Positions 54,512-62,339 are shown, counted from the first letter of the stretch. The stretch is 64,000 bases of DNA from JAGHKQ01 sp041920565 (GCA_041920565.1 JBHGXS010000068.1:1-64000); one strand, 5' to 3'. The notes: generated by a model from the sequence alone, not told the origin. Numbers and translations: made by a program.

Positions 54512-54826
54512 ATTAAATTTGGGCGAAAAAGTCGTTGACTTTCCTAATTTTTTGAAATGTATTTCAATATTACGATGGTGAGCGAATGACACTGGAGAAA
54601 AAAATAAAATGAGGGAGAAGAGATACTCAAAAAATATAAAAAGAGGGGCTGACTCATGACCTTATAAGTCAGCCCCTCTACATAAACCAGGTTATCGAAA
54701 GTAAAGATTCAAAAGATGAAATTCGTTCCACAAAAGCACCTTGAAATCGGTAGAACGAAGAAAAACAGCCATTTCTAAACAAAAACTAGGGGGAGATTTA
54801 TTCAACAGCTTCTATATAATAAAGCT
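54512..54826 (-). terminator. Intergenic region with the spoVA2mob-type operon terminator
   Basis: About 315 bp without a gene. AGAGGGGCTGACT (54642-54654) pairs perfectly with 54667-54679; on the minus strand it is followed by TTTTTATATTTTTT, so it should end the operon that starts near 58.8 kb. The rest, between it and gerE, shows only very short open frames. Confidence 0.75.
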
Positions 54827-55696
54827 TTATTCTGTAAGAAGATACGTTACTTTATCTAAAATTTTTCCCAGCCGTTTAGCATGATTCGCATACATCTTTT
54901 GAGCTGCTTGTGAATCTGTTTGTAAGGAAAATAATTCAAGATCAGCTTGACATTTTTTTAAAGAAGCCAATAATAACGGCTTTTCTTGAGAAGAAGGGAT
55001 TTGAATTTTGTCATCGTATATATCCACGGTTAGCTGTCCATAGGAGTCAACTTGTCCAATGAACACATTATCGAGAGTAACCCCAATTTTTTTCAATTCA
55101 GTTTGAAGCCACCCTCGATTATGGCCGCTGGCTGACAGAGGTCCGTCCAATATTTTTCCGTCCATGATTACCGTTTGTGTTTCTTTTTCCGCTGCCGTTT
55201 TCAATCCAAGGTCTTTTGGAGTAAGCGGCTGATTTTCCTTCTTTAACAAAACGCTTAAATCACCATTGGCTTCCAATACGGCGAATTCTACATCTGCTAT
55301 ATTAAACACATCTTTTTTTCGGAGAAGTTCCATTAACTCATCAATCGTATATTTCTCCTTTTTCAAATTATCCTCAAGAACTTTGCCGTCCTTTATAATG
55401 ACAGTGGCCTTTCCATCAACAAAATCTCGTACCCTTTTGCTTTTTAAGGTTACAAAACCTACGATAAAAGGTACTATAGCCCAAATAAACATGCTATACA
55501 TACCGTACCAAAAATTTTTTTCAAGTCCAGTCGATACTTCAGCAGCAATACTCCCGATTGTGATGCCTGTTACGTATTCGAAGAATGAAAGTTGGGATAT
55601 TTGCCTTTTTCCCAGCCATTTTGTTAGTAAAAATAAAACAACCAAGAAACTAAAGGAACGTATGATTACAAGCAGCCATCCTGGTACATCAGGCAT
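54827..55696 (-). CDS. 2Duf: DUF421 (YetF) membrane protein with C-terminal DUF1657 domain
   Basis: The 289-residue protein starts with about three membrane segments (WLLVIIRSFSFLVVLFLLTKWLG, YVTGITIGSIAAEV, GMYSMFIWAIVPFIVGFVTL), followed by the YetF/DUF421 cytoplasmic domain (~85-215). Its last ~65 residues (LLLASLKKCQADLELFSLQTDSQAAQKMYANHAKRLGKILDKV) match the two DUF1657 proteins of this operon. This domain pair is the 2Duf protein, reported to be the main cause of the higher spore heat resistance given by spoVA2mob. Last gene of the operon; GGGGGAAG before the ATG. Confidence 0.9.
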   Translation of the reverse strand: MPDVPGWLLVIIRSFSFLVVLFLLTKWLGKRQISQLSFFEYVTGITIGSIAAEVSTGLEKNFWYGMYSMFIWAIVPFIVGFVTLKSKRVRDFVDGKATVIIKDGKVLEDNLKKEKYTIDELMELLRKKDVFNIADVEFAVLEANGDLSVLLKKENQPLTPKDLGLKTAAEKETQTVIMDGKILDGPLSASGHNRGWLQTELKKIGVTLDNVFIGQVDSYGQLTVDIYDDKIQIPSSQEKPLLLASLKKCQADLELFSLQTDSQAAQKMYANHAKRLGKILDKVTYLLTE

Positions 55697-55843
55697 ATAT
55701 CTTCCCCCTTTTTTCAGTAGTATTAGAATTTGTAGTTTTCCTTCGACTATCGAATATCTTTCTTACTATGATTAGAAAGTATAAAACGTCTGGCTCAATC
55801 CATTTGCTCGCCGGAGCCAATCATCCGGTTTCGCTTTTCTTAT

Positions 55844-56050
55844 CTAAAATCCTTTATATTGAGGTTCTTCTCGTTCCAATACGGCAATTCGTTTTTGCAA
55901 ATCGGAAATTACATCTTCCATTTCCAGCATACATTCATGAAAAGTACGTCTCGCCTCTTCATCTAGAGCATTTTGAGCAAAAGTGCTTAAACTCGCCTGG
56001 GCTCCTTTTAGGCTTGCAAGACATGTTTTTACATTTGAAACAACAGTCAT
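55844..56050 (-). CDS. DUF1657 protein (second copy)
   Basis: ATG at 56050 (MTVVSNVKTCLASLKGAQASLSTFAQNALDEEARRTFHECMLEMEDVISDLQKRIAVLEREEPQYKGF), preceded by AGAGGTG. The 68-residue helical protein resembles the first gene of the operon, with the same ending EPQY. DUF1657 proteins are small spore-associated proteins of unknown mechanism. It sits between spoVAEb and the 2Duf gene. Confidence 0.9.
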   Translation of the reverse strand: MTVVSNVKTCLASLKGAQASLSTFAQNALDEEARRTFHECMLEMEDVISDLQKRIAVLEREEPQYKGF

Positions 56051-56061
56051 CAAAACACCTC

Positions 56062-56412
56062 TTATCCTTTTGGTTTAAATAATAAAGCACCGATAAACCC
56101 AAAGATAATAGCAGCAGATATACCGGCGCTTGTTACTTTAAACATCCCTGTTATAACTCCGACCAAGCCGTACTTTTCTGCTTCTGCCATCGCGCCGTGT
56201 ACAAGGGCATTTCCAAAGCTTGTGATTGGAACTGTCGCACCAGCTCCTGCGAAGTCGATCAGCGGCTCATATAGATTGAGTCCATCCAATATTGCTCCGA
56301 TGACAACGAGCGTTGACATCGTGTGAGCGGGTGTAAGTTTAAACACATCAAACATAATTTGACCGATAACACAAATAATGCCGCCAATTACAAAAGCCCA
56401 AAAAAAGAGCAC
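56062..56412 (-). CDS. spoVAEb: SpoVAEb, spore dipicolinate channel membrane protein
   Basis: GTG at 56412 has GGAGGTG (inside the end of spoVAD) upstream. The 116-residue protein has three to four membrane segments (FFWAFVIGGIICVIGQIMFDVF, TLVVIGAILDGLNLYEPL, SAGISAAIIFGFIGALLF) and the SpoVAC/AE signature GAGATVPITSFGNALVHG. SpoVA proteins move Ca-dipicolinate into the forespore and out in germination. Confidence 0.92.
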   Translation of the reverse strand: MLFFWAFVIGGIICVIGQIMFDVFKLTPAHTMSTLVVIGAILDGLNLYEPLIDFAGAGATVPITSFGNALVHGAMAEAEKYGLVGVITGMFKVTSAGISAAIIFGFIGALLFKPKG

Positions 56413-56415
56413 TTA

Positions 56416-57426
56416 TTAAACACCTCCAAACTCTATGGATACAGCATGTGCAATACAAGGAATTGTTTCGCTTTGTTGAAAAGTTAATGGTGAAAGCAAG
56501 GCCCCCGTAGCCACTACGAGTATTTTTCCGAATTCGCCCTGTTTCATTCGGTTTAACAAATGGCCATAAACAACAGTTGCTGAACAAGCAGGACCGCTTG
56601 CTCCAGCTAAAACAGGTTGGTCGTCTCTATAGATCATTAAGCCACAATCTTGAAATCGTTCACTTGGTATCGGTATTCCATGTTTATGCAGTAAATCAAG
56701 GGCAATTTCTCGGCCTACATGACCAAGATCACCAGTTACAATTATGTCGTAATGAGAAAAATCGATTTGCAGATCTCTTAAATGTGCTTCTATCGTATCG
56801 ACTGCAGCCGGTGCCATAGCCCCTCCCATATTAAATGGATCCGTTAACCCCATATCTACAACTCTTCCAATGGTTGCAGAAGTAACAGAAGGTCCAATCC
56901 CTTGGTCACTTAGCAAGGCAACACCAGCGCCGGTTACTGTCCATTGAGCTGTAGGAGGTTTTTGTCCTCCATATTCAGTTGGATAGCGGAATTGCTTTTC
57001 AACGGCTGTATTATGGCTTGATGCCCCTGTTAATAAATATTTGGCCCCTTTTCCATTCACAATATGCGCACCTAATGCAAGACCTTCCATTGAAGTAGAA
57101 CAGGCACCGAATAAGCCAATATAAGGTGCTTCAAGTGTTCGGCAGGCGAAACTTGTTGGAGTGATTTGGTTGATAAGATCTCCTGCTAAGATGAATTGAA
57201 TGTCTTCTTTACGCAGGTTGGCTTTTTCTGTTGCTCGTTTGCACGCCTCTTCAAATAGGATAGTATGGGCCTTTTCATATGAATCTTGTCCTAACCATAA
57301 ATCTTCATGAAGAGTATCGAAGTCTTCAGGAATTCGTCCGTTTGCCTCAAAGGGTCCTCCGATTACGCCGGTTGATAGAATGACCGGTTTATTTTCAAAT
57401 ACCCATGTTCGGTGACCATGTAACAT
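56416..57426 (-). CDS. spoVAD: SpoVAD, dipicolinate-binding component
   Basis: The 336-residue protein has a thiolase-like fold (FGACSTSMEGLALGAHIV, DIIVTGDLGHVGREI) and binds dipicolinic acid on the membrane surface in the SpoVA channel. ATG at 57426 directly follows the spoVAC stop (TAAATG), with GGAGGCTT upstream. This is the spoVA2mob version; the standard spoVA operon would lie elsewhere in the genome. Confidence 0.94.
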   Translation of the reverse strand: MLHGHRTWVFENKPVILSTGVIGGPFEANGRIPEDFDTLHEDLWLGQDSYEKAHTILFEEACKRATEKANLRKEDIQFILAGDLINQITPTSFACRTLEAPYIGLFGACSTSMEGLALGAHIVNGKGAKYLLTGASSHNTAVEKQFRYPTEYGGQKPPTAQWTVTGAGVALLSDQGIGPSVTSATIGRVVDMGLTDPFNMGGAMAPAAVDTIEAHLRDLQIDFSHYDIIVTGDLGHVGREIALDLLHKHGIPIPSERFQDCGLMIYRDDQPVLAGASGPACSATVVYGHLLNRMKQGEFGKILVVATGALLSPLTFQQSETIPCIAHAVSIEFGGV

Positions 57427-57903
57427 TTATAAGCCTCCCCATTGAATAAAAATGACTTTGATTATCGCGATGATAAAAGCAGAAAAAACACCGAACATAA
57501 TGACGGATCCTGCTAATTTAAACATGTTGCCGCCTACCCCAAGAACAAATCCTTCTGTACGGTGCTCAATACAGGCTGATATGACTGAATTCCCAAACCC
57601 GGTAACGGGAACAGCTGTACCTGCTCCGCCAAATTGAGCCAAACGATCATAAATACCGAATCCCGTAAGCAACATCGAAAAAAATATCATGGTAGCTACA
57701 GTAGGATTCCCTGCTGATCTTTCCGTAAAATCGAAAAAGGTAATATAGAAAGTAGAGACAAGTTGTCCAATTAAACAAATAAAACCTCCGACAAAAAAAG
57801 CTTTGATACAGTTTTTTAACACAGGTCTTTTCGGTTCCCGCTCTTTTGCAAATTTTTGATATTCCTGTTGCACTGGTGTTAAATCTTTATTTTGGCTTGC
57901 CAT
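57427..57903 (-). CDS. spoVAC: SpoVAC, membrane channel component
   Basis: The 158-residue protein has a soluble N-terminus (~1-30), four to five membrane segments (AFFVGGFICLIGQLVSTFYI, MIFFSMLLTGFGIYDRL, LAGSVIMFGVFSAFIIAIIKVIF) and the signature GAGTAVPVTGFGNSVISACIEH. SpoVAC is the mechanosensitive-type channel for dipicolinate in spores. AAGGAAGGA precedes the ATG. Confidence 0.94.
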   Translation of the reverse strand: MASQNKDLTPVQQEYQKFAKEREPKRPVLKNCIKAFFVGGFICLIGQLVSTFYITFFDFTERSAGNPTVATMIFFSMLLTGFGIYDRLAQFGGAGTAVPVTGFGNSVISACIEHRTEGFVLGVGGNMFKLAGSVIMFGVFSAFIIAIIKVIFIQWGGL

Positions 57904-57938
57904 ATGAATCCTTCCTTTTTTCTTGATAAAAAAGCAGA

Positions 57939-58418
57939 TTATATATCAGAATTCATATCCGATTTTATTTTTTTCAATTTCTTTTTTATCGTTTTCTTGT
58001 CTGCTTTTCCATCTTTGATTTTGTTTCCCAGTTGCTCAAGCATCATCAAGATTTTTCGATCTACACTAACATAAATTTTTAAATTAGGATAAGTATCTTG
58101 TAACTTTTGTTTCATTTCTTTTTTTAAACGGTTTAATTGAAAGCGTTCATGTTGTTCCGGCTTTGCAGCAACATAAAGCTCTTTATCCGAATTAACAGCT
58201 TTAACTTCTGTTATTTCCTCCATGGCAAGAATATTTTTTTCGGCTTGATGAGCCGCAGACTGATTAAAGGAATTCATGCTAACTTTTGTTACTTGAGTTT
58301 TCTTTTCTGCAGTCTTCTTTTCTGCTGTTTTCTTATCTTCTTGATTATTGCATCCAATGATTAAGATCGATAAAAGAATAGATAAAAAAATTTTATTGAT
58401 CGCTATATCTTTCTTCAT
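57939..58418 (-). CDS. YhcN/YlaJ-family sporulation lipoprotein
   Basis: The 159-residue protein has a lipoprotein signal (FLSILLSILIIGCNNQ, lipidated C23), a Lys/Glu/Thr linker with two copies of AEKKT, and the YhcN/YlaJ domain (AHQAEKNILAMEEITEVKAVNSDKELYVAAKP..., ~50-145). Members are spore inner-membrane lipoproteins, some affecting outgrowth. It is the second gene of the spoVA2mob set. Confidence 0.9.
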   Translation of the reverse strand: MKKDIAINKIFLSILLSILIIGCNNQEDKKTAEKKTAEKKTQVTKVSMNSFNQSAAHQAEKNILAMEEITEVKAVNSDKELYVAAKPEQHERFQLNRLKKEMKQKLQDTYPNLKIYVSVDRKILMMLEQLGNKIKDGKADKKTIKKKLKKIKSDMNSDI

Positions 58419-58460
58419 AGTATCATTCCATTTCTGTTGGCTTATGTAATTTTAGGTAGA

Positions 58461-58492
58461 GAAAAAAGGATGATATTAAGTCATCCTTTTTC
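58461..58492 (-). terminator. Intra-operon terminator/attenuator after the first DUF1657 gene
   Basis: AAAAAGGATGA-cttaata-TCATCCTTTTTT hairpin (10-bp stem) with T6 on the minus strand lies between the DUF1657 gene and the YhcN/YlaJ gene. It should stop part of the transcripts, giving more of the first small protein than of the channel genes. Confidence 0.8.
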
Positions 58493-58591
58493 AGTTGGCG
58501 AGAAATTACGAATGGTTTCTCGATCTATATAAGTAACAACAATGGACTTATCCCGTTAAAGGTTTAACATTCAATAAACCTCTTTTATTTG

Positions 58592-58798
58592 TTAGGATTG
58601 TCTGTACTGAGGTTCTTCTTGTTCAACTTCTTGCAGACGCGGAGTCAAAGAATCGATAACTGCTTGTGTTTGTTGAGCTGCACTTTGGTACAATTGCTTT
58701 GCTTGTTGGTTATCAGTATCAAGAGCAAATCCCTCTAAGCTTGCTTGAACGCTTTTTAACCCAGAAATAGTTTGTTTAAGATTAGTGATTACTGTCAT
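58592..58798 (-). CDS. DUF1657 protein (first gene of the spoVA2mob-type operon)
   Basis: ATG at 58798 (MTVITNLKQTISGLKSVQASLEGFALDTDNQQAKQLYQSAAQQ) follows AAGGAGGA. The 68-residue helical protein ends VEQEEPQYRQS and is a paralogue of the protein at 55844-56050 and of the C-terminus of 2Duf. It opens the operon; a CATCATA box upstream resembles a sigma-G -10, but no matching -35 is seen. Confidence 0.9.
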   Translation of the reverse strand: MTVITNLKQTISGLKSVQASLEGFALDTDNQQAKQLYQSAAQQTQAVIDSLTPRLQEVEQEEPQYRQS

Positions 58799-59008
58799 AA
58801 TTGACTTCCTCCTTATAATGAAAGTGCACATGTTGAATAAGTGTTTATAGATAAACTTTATGATGAAGTTTAATTATTGGTTATTTGATTCTGATTGGAT
58901 GTTTCTGCATAATCTAAATAGTAAAGAATACTAAAAAGCTCAATCCATTTGCATAAACGAGTCTCTTGCTTGTGTTATCTTATTATTAATAATTAGACAA
59001 ACGAACTA

Positions 59009-59182
59009 TCATCTCTTTGTGCCTTGATTATCTCCGGGTATAGGAAGCATGTCATTAAGCTGCCCTCCCTGATTACGTCTCATTGCATAAGAGGCAATCC
59101 CTAATCCAACACCTAAAGCTGCTATCGTTGACCACGTACCAATATTGGAACGTCGTCTTCTAAGTCCCATAACATTAAACAT
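59009..59182 (-). CDS. Small protein with one hydrophobic segment (57 aa), unknown
   Basis: ATG at 59182 has a strong AAAGGAGGTG ribosome site. The protein MFNVMGLRRRRSNIGTW... has an Arg4 cluster, a glycine/alanine-rich helix (STIAALGVGLGIASYAM), then a polar tail ending DNQGTKR. It recalls the small YrzQ/DUF3918-type proteins, but I cannot confirm this. It is upstream of the DUF1657 gene in the same direction, 210 bp away. Confidence 0.7.
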   Translation of the reverse strand: MFNVMGLRRRRSNIGTWSTIAALGVGLGIASYAMRRNQGGQLNDMLPIPGDNQGTKR

Positions 59183-59509
59183 GCTTACACCTCCTTTTTA
59201 TAGACTCTTACGAGCCATTTATAATATGCAACAAACGAAAATATCCTATACCAAAAAATTTCTAAAAGCTCATTAATTTAGGTATACTGAACATGGAATT
59301 GTAGGATCTGTACTCCTGATTAATTTTTAAATAATAGACAAACCAAAAACTTTCACTCCTTCTATTTGCAGAGGAGTCTTTTTCTTTTCCATTTAAAAAA
59401 TTGAAAAGCCCGCCATATCAACATTTTGGCAGGCTTCTATCTATTTCAAACCACACCGCATTGAGATGTGGTCGGTGCCGTCTTATCGCTTTCTTGTCCA
59501 AAGAACTAT
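59183..59509. other. Intergenic region with two terminator-like hairpins
   Basis: 327 bp without a gene. AAGCCcGCCA...TGGCaGGCTT (59404-59438) followed by T-rich sequence on the minus strand probably ends the small-gene pair at 59.5-59.9 kb. ACTCCT...AGGAGT then CTTTTTCTTTT (about 59359-59393) is a plus-strand-oriented hairpin with no plus-strand gene before it. Confidence 0.55.
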
Positions 59510-59671
59510 TCAGTCTGTTTTTAACTTTTGATAACATTGATACACTTGCTTCAAATCACTTAACGTCATTTCATACAAATTATCCATTTTCTTATAGACT
59601 CCCGCTGCCAAAAGCCTTTCAATATATGCTTGTTTTTCCTGCTCAACTGCTTTCCGAAGTACATTTGACAT
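59510..59671 (-). CDS. FbpA-like small protein (53 aa), probable ykoL counterpart
   Basis: ATG at 59671 follows AAAGGAGAAGG. MSNVLRKAVEQEKQAYIERLL...TLSDLKQVYQCYQ resembles the Fur-regulated basic protein A family (LRKAVEQEK-x-x-YI then LT-x-x-DL-x-x-x-Y). It is second in a two-gene unit divergent from tnrA. In B. subtilis the divergent unit next to tnrA is ykzB-ykoL, which TnrA activates; equivalence is inferred from place and control. No Fur box is seen. Confidence 0.78.
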   Translation of the reverse strand: MSNVLRKAVEQEKQAYIERLLAAGVYKKMDNLYEMTLSDLKQVYQCYQKLKTD

Positions 59672-59710
59672 GATACCTTCTCCTTTCTATTTGTTTCCTT
59701 CCATTTAGAT

Positions 59711-59854
59711 TTAACGATTTTGCAGCATCCGCAATAAATCAAATGCCCGGCTTCCGGCAAGGACCATTAACTCTTCCAACAGCTCATCACGCCGCAAATC
59801 CAATTCAATAATCTTCTTTGCCAGCTGTATGGATTTCTCTTCTGTATTTTTCAT
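59711..59854 (-). CDS. Small helical protein (47 aa), probable ykzB counterpart
   Basis: ATG at 59854 follows GAGAGGGGAG. MKNTEEKSIQLAKKIIELDLRRDELLEELMVLAGSRAFDLLRMLQNR is predicted to be almost entirely helical, with no membrane segment or cysteine. It is the first gene after a candidate TnrA-activated promoter and 39 bp before the FbpA-like gene. Function unknown. Confidence 0.75.
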   Translation of the reverse strand: MKNTEEKSIQLAKKIIELDLRRDELLEELMVLAGSRAFDLLRMLQNR

Positions 59855-59927
59855 TTTCTGTTCTCCCCTCTCCTTACACGGCTTGTTATATTCTCAATCC
59901 TCTGAACAAGGTCGTTTTTATATTTTT

Positions 59928-59979
59928 ATTCTATACAAAAGAAACGTACGTATCTCCAATCATGTAAGAAAATCTTACG
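59928..59979 (-). promoter_or_regulatory. TnrA/GlnR box 1 and -10 of the small-gene unit
   Basis: TGTAA-GAAAATC-TTACG (59963-59979) matches the TnrA/GlnR pattern TGTnA-N7-TnACA except the last base. TAGAAT (minus strand, 59928-59933) is a good -10 for the divergent small genes; with a start near 59921 the box centre is at about -50, the place TnrA uses to activate. Confidence 0.7.
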
Positions 59980-60006
59980 CACATTTCTTTTGTAACAGCA
60001 ACTAAA

Positions 60007-60058
60007 TGTAAGAAAATCTAACAATAATGTCGCGGATTCAGCTGCGTTTTTATATAGT
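60007..60058 (+). promoter_or_regulatory. TnrA/GlnR box 2 and -10 of tnrA
   Basis: TGTAA-GAAAATC-TAACA (60007-60023) matches the TnrA/GlnR consensus fully. TATAGT (60053-60058) is the probable -10 of tnrA, putting the box centre about 50 bp upstream of the start site. This fits positive autoregulation, known for B. subtilis tnrA. Confidence 0.75.
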
Positions 60059-60095
60059 AGTGATAAGGAGACAATGATAAAAGGAGTGTGCACCG

Positions 60096-60431
60096 ATGTC
60101 AGGAAAAGATGATTCCTATAAAAACAAGAAAGTAATTTCCATTGGTACGGTCAGTGAGATAACTGGTTTATCCGAACGGCAAATTCGGTATTATGAAGAA
60201 CGAAAGCTGATTTTCCCGGAACGCACAAAAAAAGGAACGAGGAAATATTCTTTTAATGATGTAGAACAATTGATGGAAATTATCGAAAAAATGGAAGATG
60301 GTGTGCAAACGTTCGAAATTAGACAAGAAATGCTGAAAAAAGAGAAGAAAGTAACTGAACAAGCTGTCCGCAATAAAATGATTCAGGGACAATTGAATGC
60401 AAGGTTCGGCATCCCTAAGTCTCCGTCATAA
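60096..60431 (+). CDS. tnrA: TnrA, global nitrogen regulator (MerR family)
   Basis: TnrA activates nitrogen-scavenging genes when glutamine is scarce and is held inactive by feedback-inhibited glutamine synthetase. The 111-residue protein has the MerR helix-turn-helix (ISIGTVSEITGLSERQIRYYEERKLIFPERTKKGTRKYSFNDVEQL) and the short C-terminal region (QGQLNARFG near the end) that contacts glutamine synthetase in TnrA. Length and the flanking boxes favour TnrA over GlnR; no glnA follows. AAAGGAG precedes the ATG. Confidence 0.92.
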   Translation: MSGKDDSYKNKKVISIGTVSEITGLSERQIRYYEERKLIFPERTKKGTRKYSFNDVEQLMEIIEKMEDGVQTFEIRQEMLKKEKKVTEQAVRNKMIQGQLNARFGIPKSPS

Positions 60432-60832
60432 AATAACATTCACCGGTCTCGTTACTCTTAGCGCCTTCACACAGTCCTCTAACTAAAAAGTTCGTGTTTA
60501 TTATATGGAAATATTTTACTTTTTACGCCATATAAATATCGTGCCTTTAAACAGAATAAGAAAGGAGCTTATCTATACTTTCTTCATTGGCAGCCTTCCC
60601 TTTTGTGACAATCAGCTCAGTTCCCTGCTTTGGGACAATATACTATTCGTTTCTTTATGCTGAGTTAATGAAATTAACCTTCTTGCCGGTGATATCAGCT
60701 CAACTGCGCAGTTACAATCCTATGATGTGTTCTCATTAATAAAATATTTACAAAAATACAAATACTCCATTATAAGAAAAAAGGTATTGTATTCGCATGG
60801 AAATAATGTAATAATTAGTCGGAAATTAAAAT
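60432..60832. other. Intergenic region between tnrA and the SAM riboswitch
   Basis: About 400 bp without a recognisable gene. TTGTAT (60787-60792) and TAATAA (60809-60814), 16 bp apart, could be the promoter of the riboswitch transcript. No clear tnrA terminator was seen. Confidence 0.45.
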
Positions 60833-60936
60833 CTCTTATCCAGAGAGGTGGAGGGACTGGCCCTTCGAAACCTCGGCAGCGGACTCTTTCGAGTGCTGTG
60901 CCAAATCCAGCGGGCTATATGCTTGAAAGATAAGAG
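60833..60936 (+). ncRNA. SAM-I riboswitch (S-box)
   Basis: P1 is CTCTTATC (60833-60840) with GATAAGAG (60929-60936). Core motifs are present in order: CAGAGAGGTGGAGGGACTGGCCC, GAAACCTCGGCAGC, then GTGCTGTGCCAAATCCAGCGGG and TTGAAAGATAAGAGG. S-adenosylmethionine binding should stabilise the downstream terminator and switch off the transporter gene. Confidence 0.96.
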
Positions 60937-60960
60937 GAAGCGATGGCTTTGTCATGTCCA

Positions 60961-61000
60961 AGACTTCTTCTTTTATTTGAGAAGAAGTCTTTTTATTTTT
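60961..61000 (+). terminator. Terminator controlled by the SAM riboswitch
   Basis: AGACTTCTTC (60961-60970) pairs with GAAGAAGTCT (60981-60990), then TTTTATTTTT. It lies 24 bp after P1 and before the gene at 61023. Confidence 0.93.
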
Positions 61001-61022
61001 CATAAAAAAGAGGGGGGTTTAA

Positions 61023-62339
61023 GTGAATACTCAGAAGAAAAGCGCGCTTGCATTGTTGCCGCTTCTAACATTTGTCGCTTTGTTTATTGGATCAGGAATC
61101 ATTACCGGCGATTTCTATAAAATGCCTGTACTAGTTGCTATTCTTGCTGCTGTGGGAGTAGCTCTATTGATGAATAGAAACGAAAGCCTCAATGCGAAAG
61201 TCGAACGTTTCGCAAAAGGTGCAGGTCATCCTGACATTATCATCATGGTGCTCATTTTTATTTTAGCCGGAGCGTTTTCGGAAACTGCGAAAGGGATGGG
61301 GGCCGTAAAGTCAACAGTGAATATGGCGTTAACTATCTTCCCTCAAAGCTTTTTAATTGTTGGTCTGTTCATTATAGGAATTTTCATTTCATTAGCTATG
61401 GGGACTTCTATGGGAACCATTGCCGCATTGGCTCCGATTGGTGTCGGCATCAGCTCGCAAACAGATATTCCCGCAGCTCTTGCGATGGGAACCGTCATTG
61501 GCGGCGCCATGTTTGGAGACAATTTATCTTTTATCTCCGACACGACCATTGCTGCAGTGCGCACGCAAAACACAGAGATGATGGATAAATTTAAAACAAA
61601 CTTCTTTATCGTTCTCCCGGCAGCCCTTTTAACTGTTGCAATCTTATTTTTCCTAACAATGGGAAACTCATCGACAGTAGAGGCACAGAACTTCAATTGG
61701 ATTAAAATCTTGCCGTATGCTGGGGTACTGATTACGGCCCTGCTGGGATTTAATGTTCTTGCCGTATTGGCTGGGGGTACATTGCTTGCCGGGATCATTG
61801 GAATGCTGGATGGAAGCTACACTTTAAGCAGCTTTTTGCAAAAGATTTCAGAAGGTGTCGCTGGAATGATGGAGTTAGTGATTTTGGCCATCCTCATTGG
61901 CGGTATGGTGGAAATCATCAAATACAACGGCGGCATTCAATATTTATTGCATGTGATGACTCGCAATATTCGTTCCAAAAAGGGAGCCGAGTTCAGTATT
62001 GCCGGCTTAGTCAGCATGACAAATCTGGCCACCGCCAACAATACGATTTCTATCGTTGCCACAGGCTCTTTAGCAAAAGATATCGCCGACACATATGAAA
62101 TCGATAAACGAAAATCAGCTAGTTTGCTTGATATTTTCTCGTCCAGCATTCAAGGCCTGATTCCTTACGGTGCGCAAATGCTGACGGCAGCTGGTTTTGC
62201 CTCCATTTCACCAATCAGTATTTTATCTTACTCGTTTTATCCGCTTTTAATTGGCGTTTGCGGAATCGTTTCGATTTTAATCGGGTTTCCTAGATTTTCC
62301 ACAACTAAGAAACAGAAGCAAGAAAAGATACCGGCGTAA
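61023..62339 (+). CDS. NhaC-family transporter under SAM control, probable methionine transporter
   Basis: GTG at 61023 follows GAGGGGGG. The 438-residue protein has 10-12 membrane segments and the NhaC/ion transporter signatures MGTSMGTIAALAPIGVGIS, GGAMFGDNLSFISDTTIAAVRTQ and a C-terminal LIPYGAQMLTAAGFASISP. NhaC proteins usually exchange Na+ for H+, but members preceded by an S-box are thought to import methionine (MetT). The riboswitch makes this the better guess; substrate not shown. Confidence 0.88.
   Translation: MNTQKKSALALLPLLTFVALFIGSGIITGDFYKMPVLVAILAAVGVALLMNRNESLNAKVERFAKGAGHPDIIIMVLIFILAGAFSETAKGMGAVKSTVNMALTIFPQSFLIVGLFIIGIFISLAMGTSMGTIAALAPIGVGISSQTDIPAALAMGTVIGGAMFGDNLSFISDTTIAAVRTQNTEMMDKFKTNFFIVLPAALLTVAILFFLTMGNSSTVEAQNFNWIKILPYAGVLITALLGFNVLAVLAGGTLLAGIIGMLDGSYTLSSFLQKISEGVAGMMELVILAILIGGMVEIIKYNGGIQYLLHVMTRNIRSKKGAEFSIAGLVSMTNLATANNTISIVATGSLAKDIADTYEIDKRKSASLLDIFSSSIQGLIPYGAQMLTAAGFASISPISILSYSFYPLLIGVCGIVSILIGFPRFSTTKKQKQEKIPA

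Noticed and set aside
59566..59760. 64-codon minus-strand frame
   Set aside because: Out of frame with the FbpA-like gene at 59510-59671, which has a strong ribosome site and family match.
60727..61120. Plus-strand frames over the SAM riboswitch
   Set aside because: They overlap the conserved S-box and its terminator and have no ribosome site.
61343..61798. 151-codon minus-strand frame opposite the NhaC-family gene
   Set aside because: Composition is the mirror of a membrane protein coding strand; no start signal.
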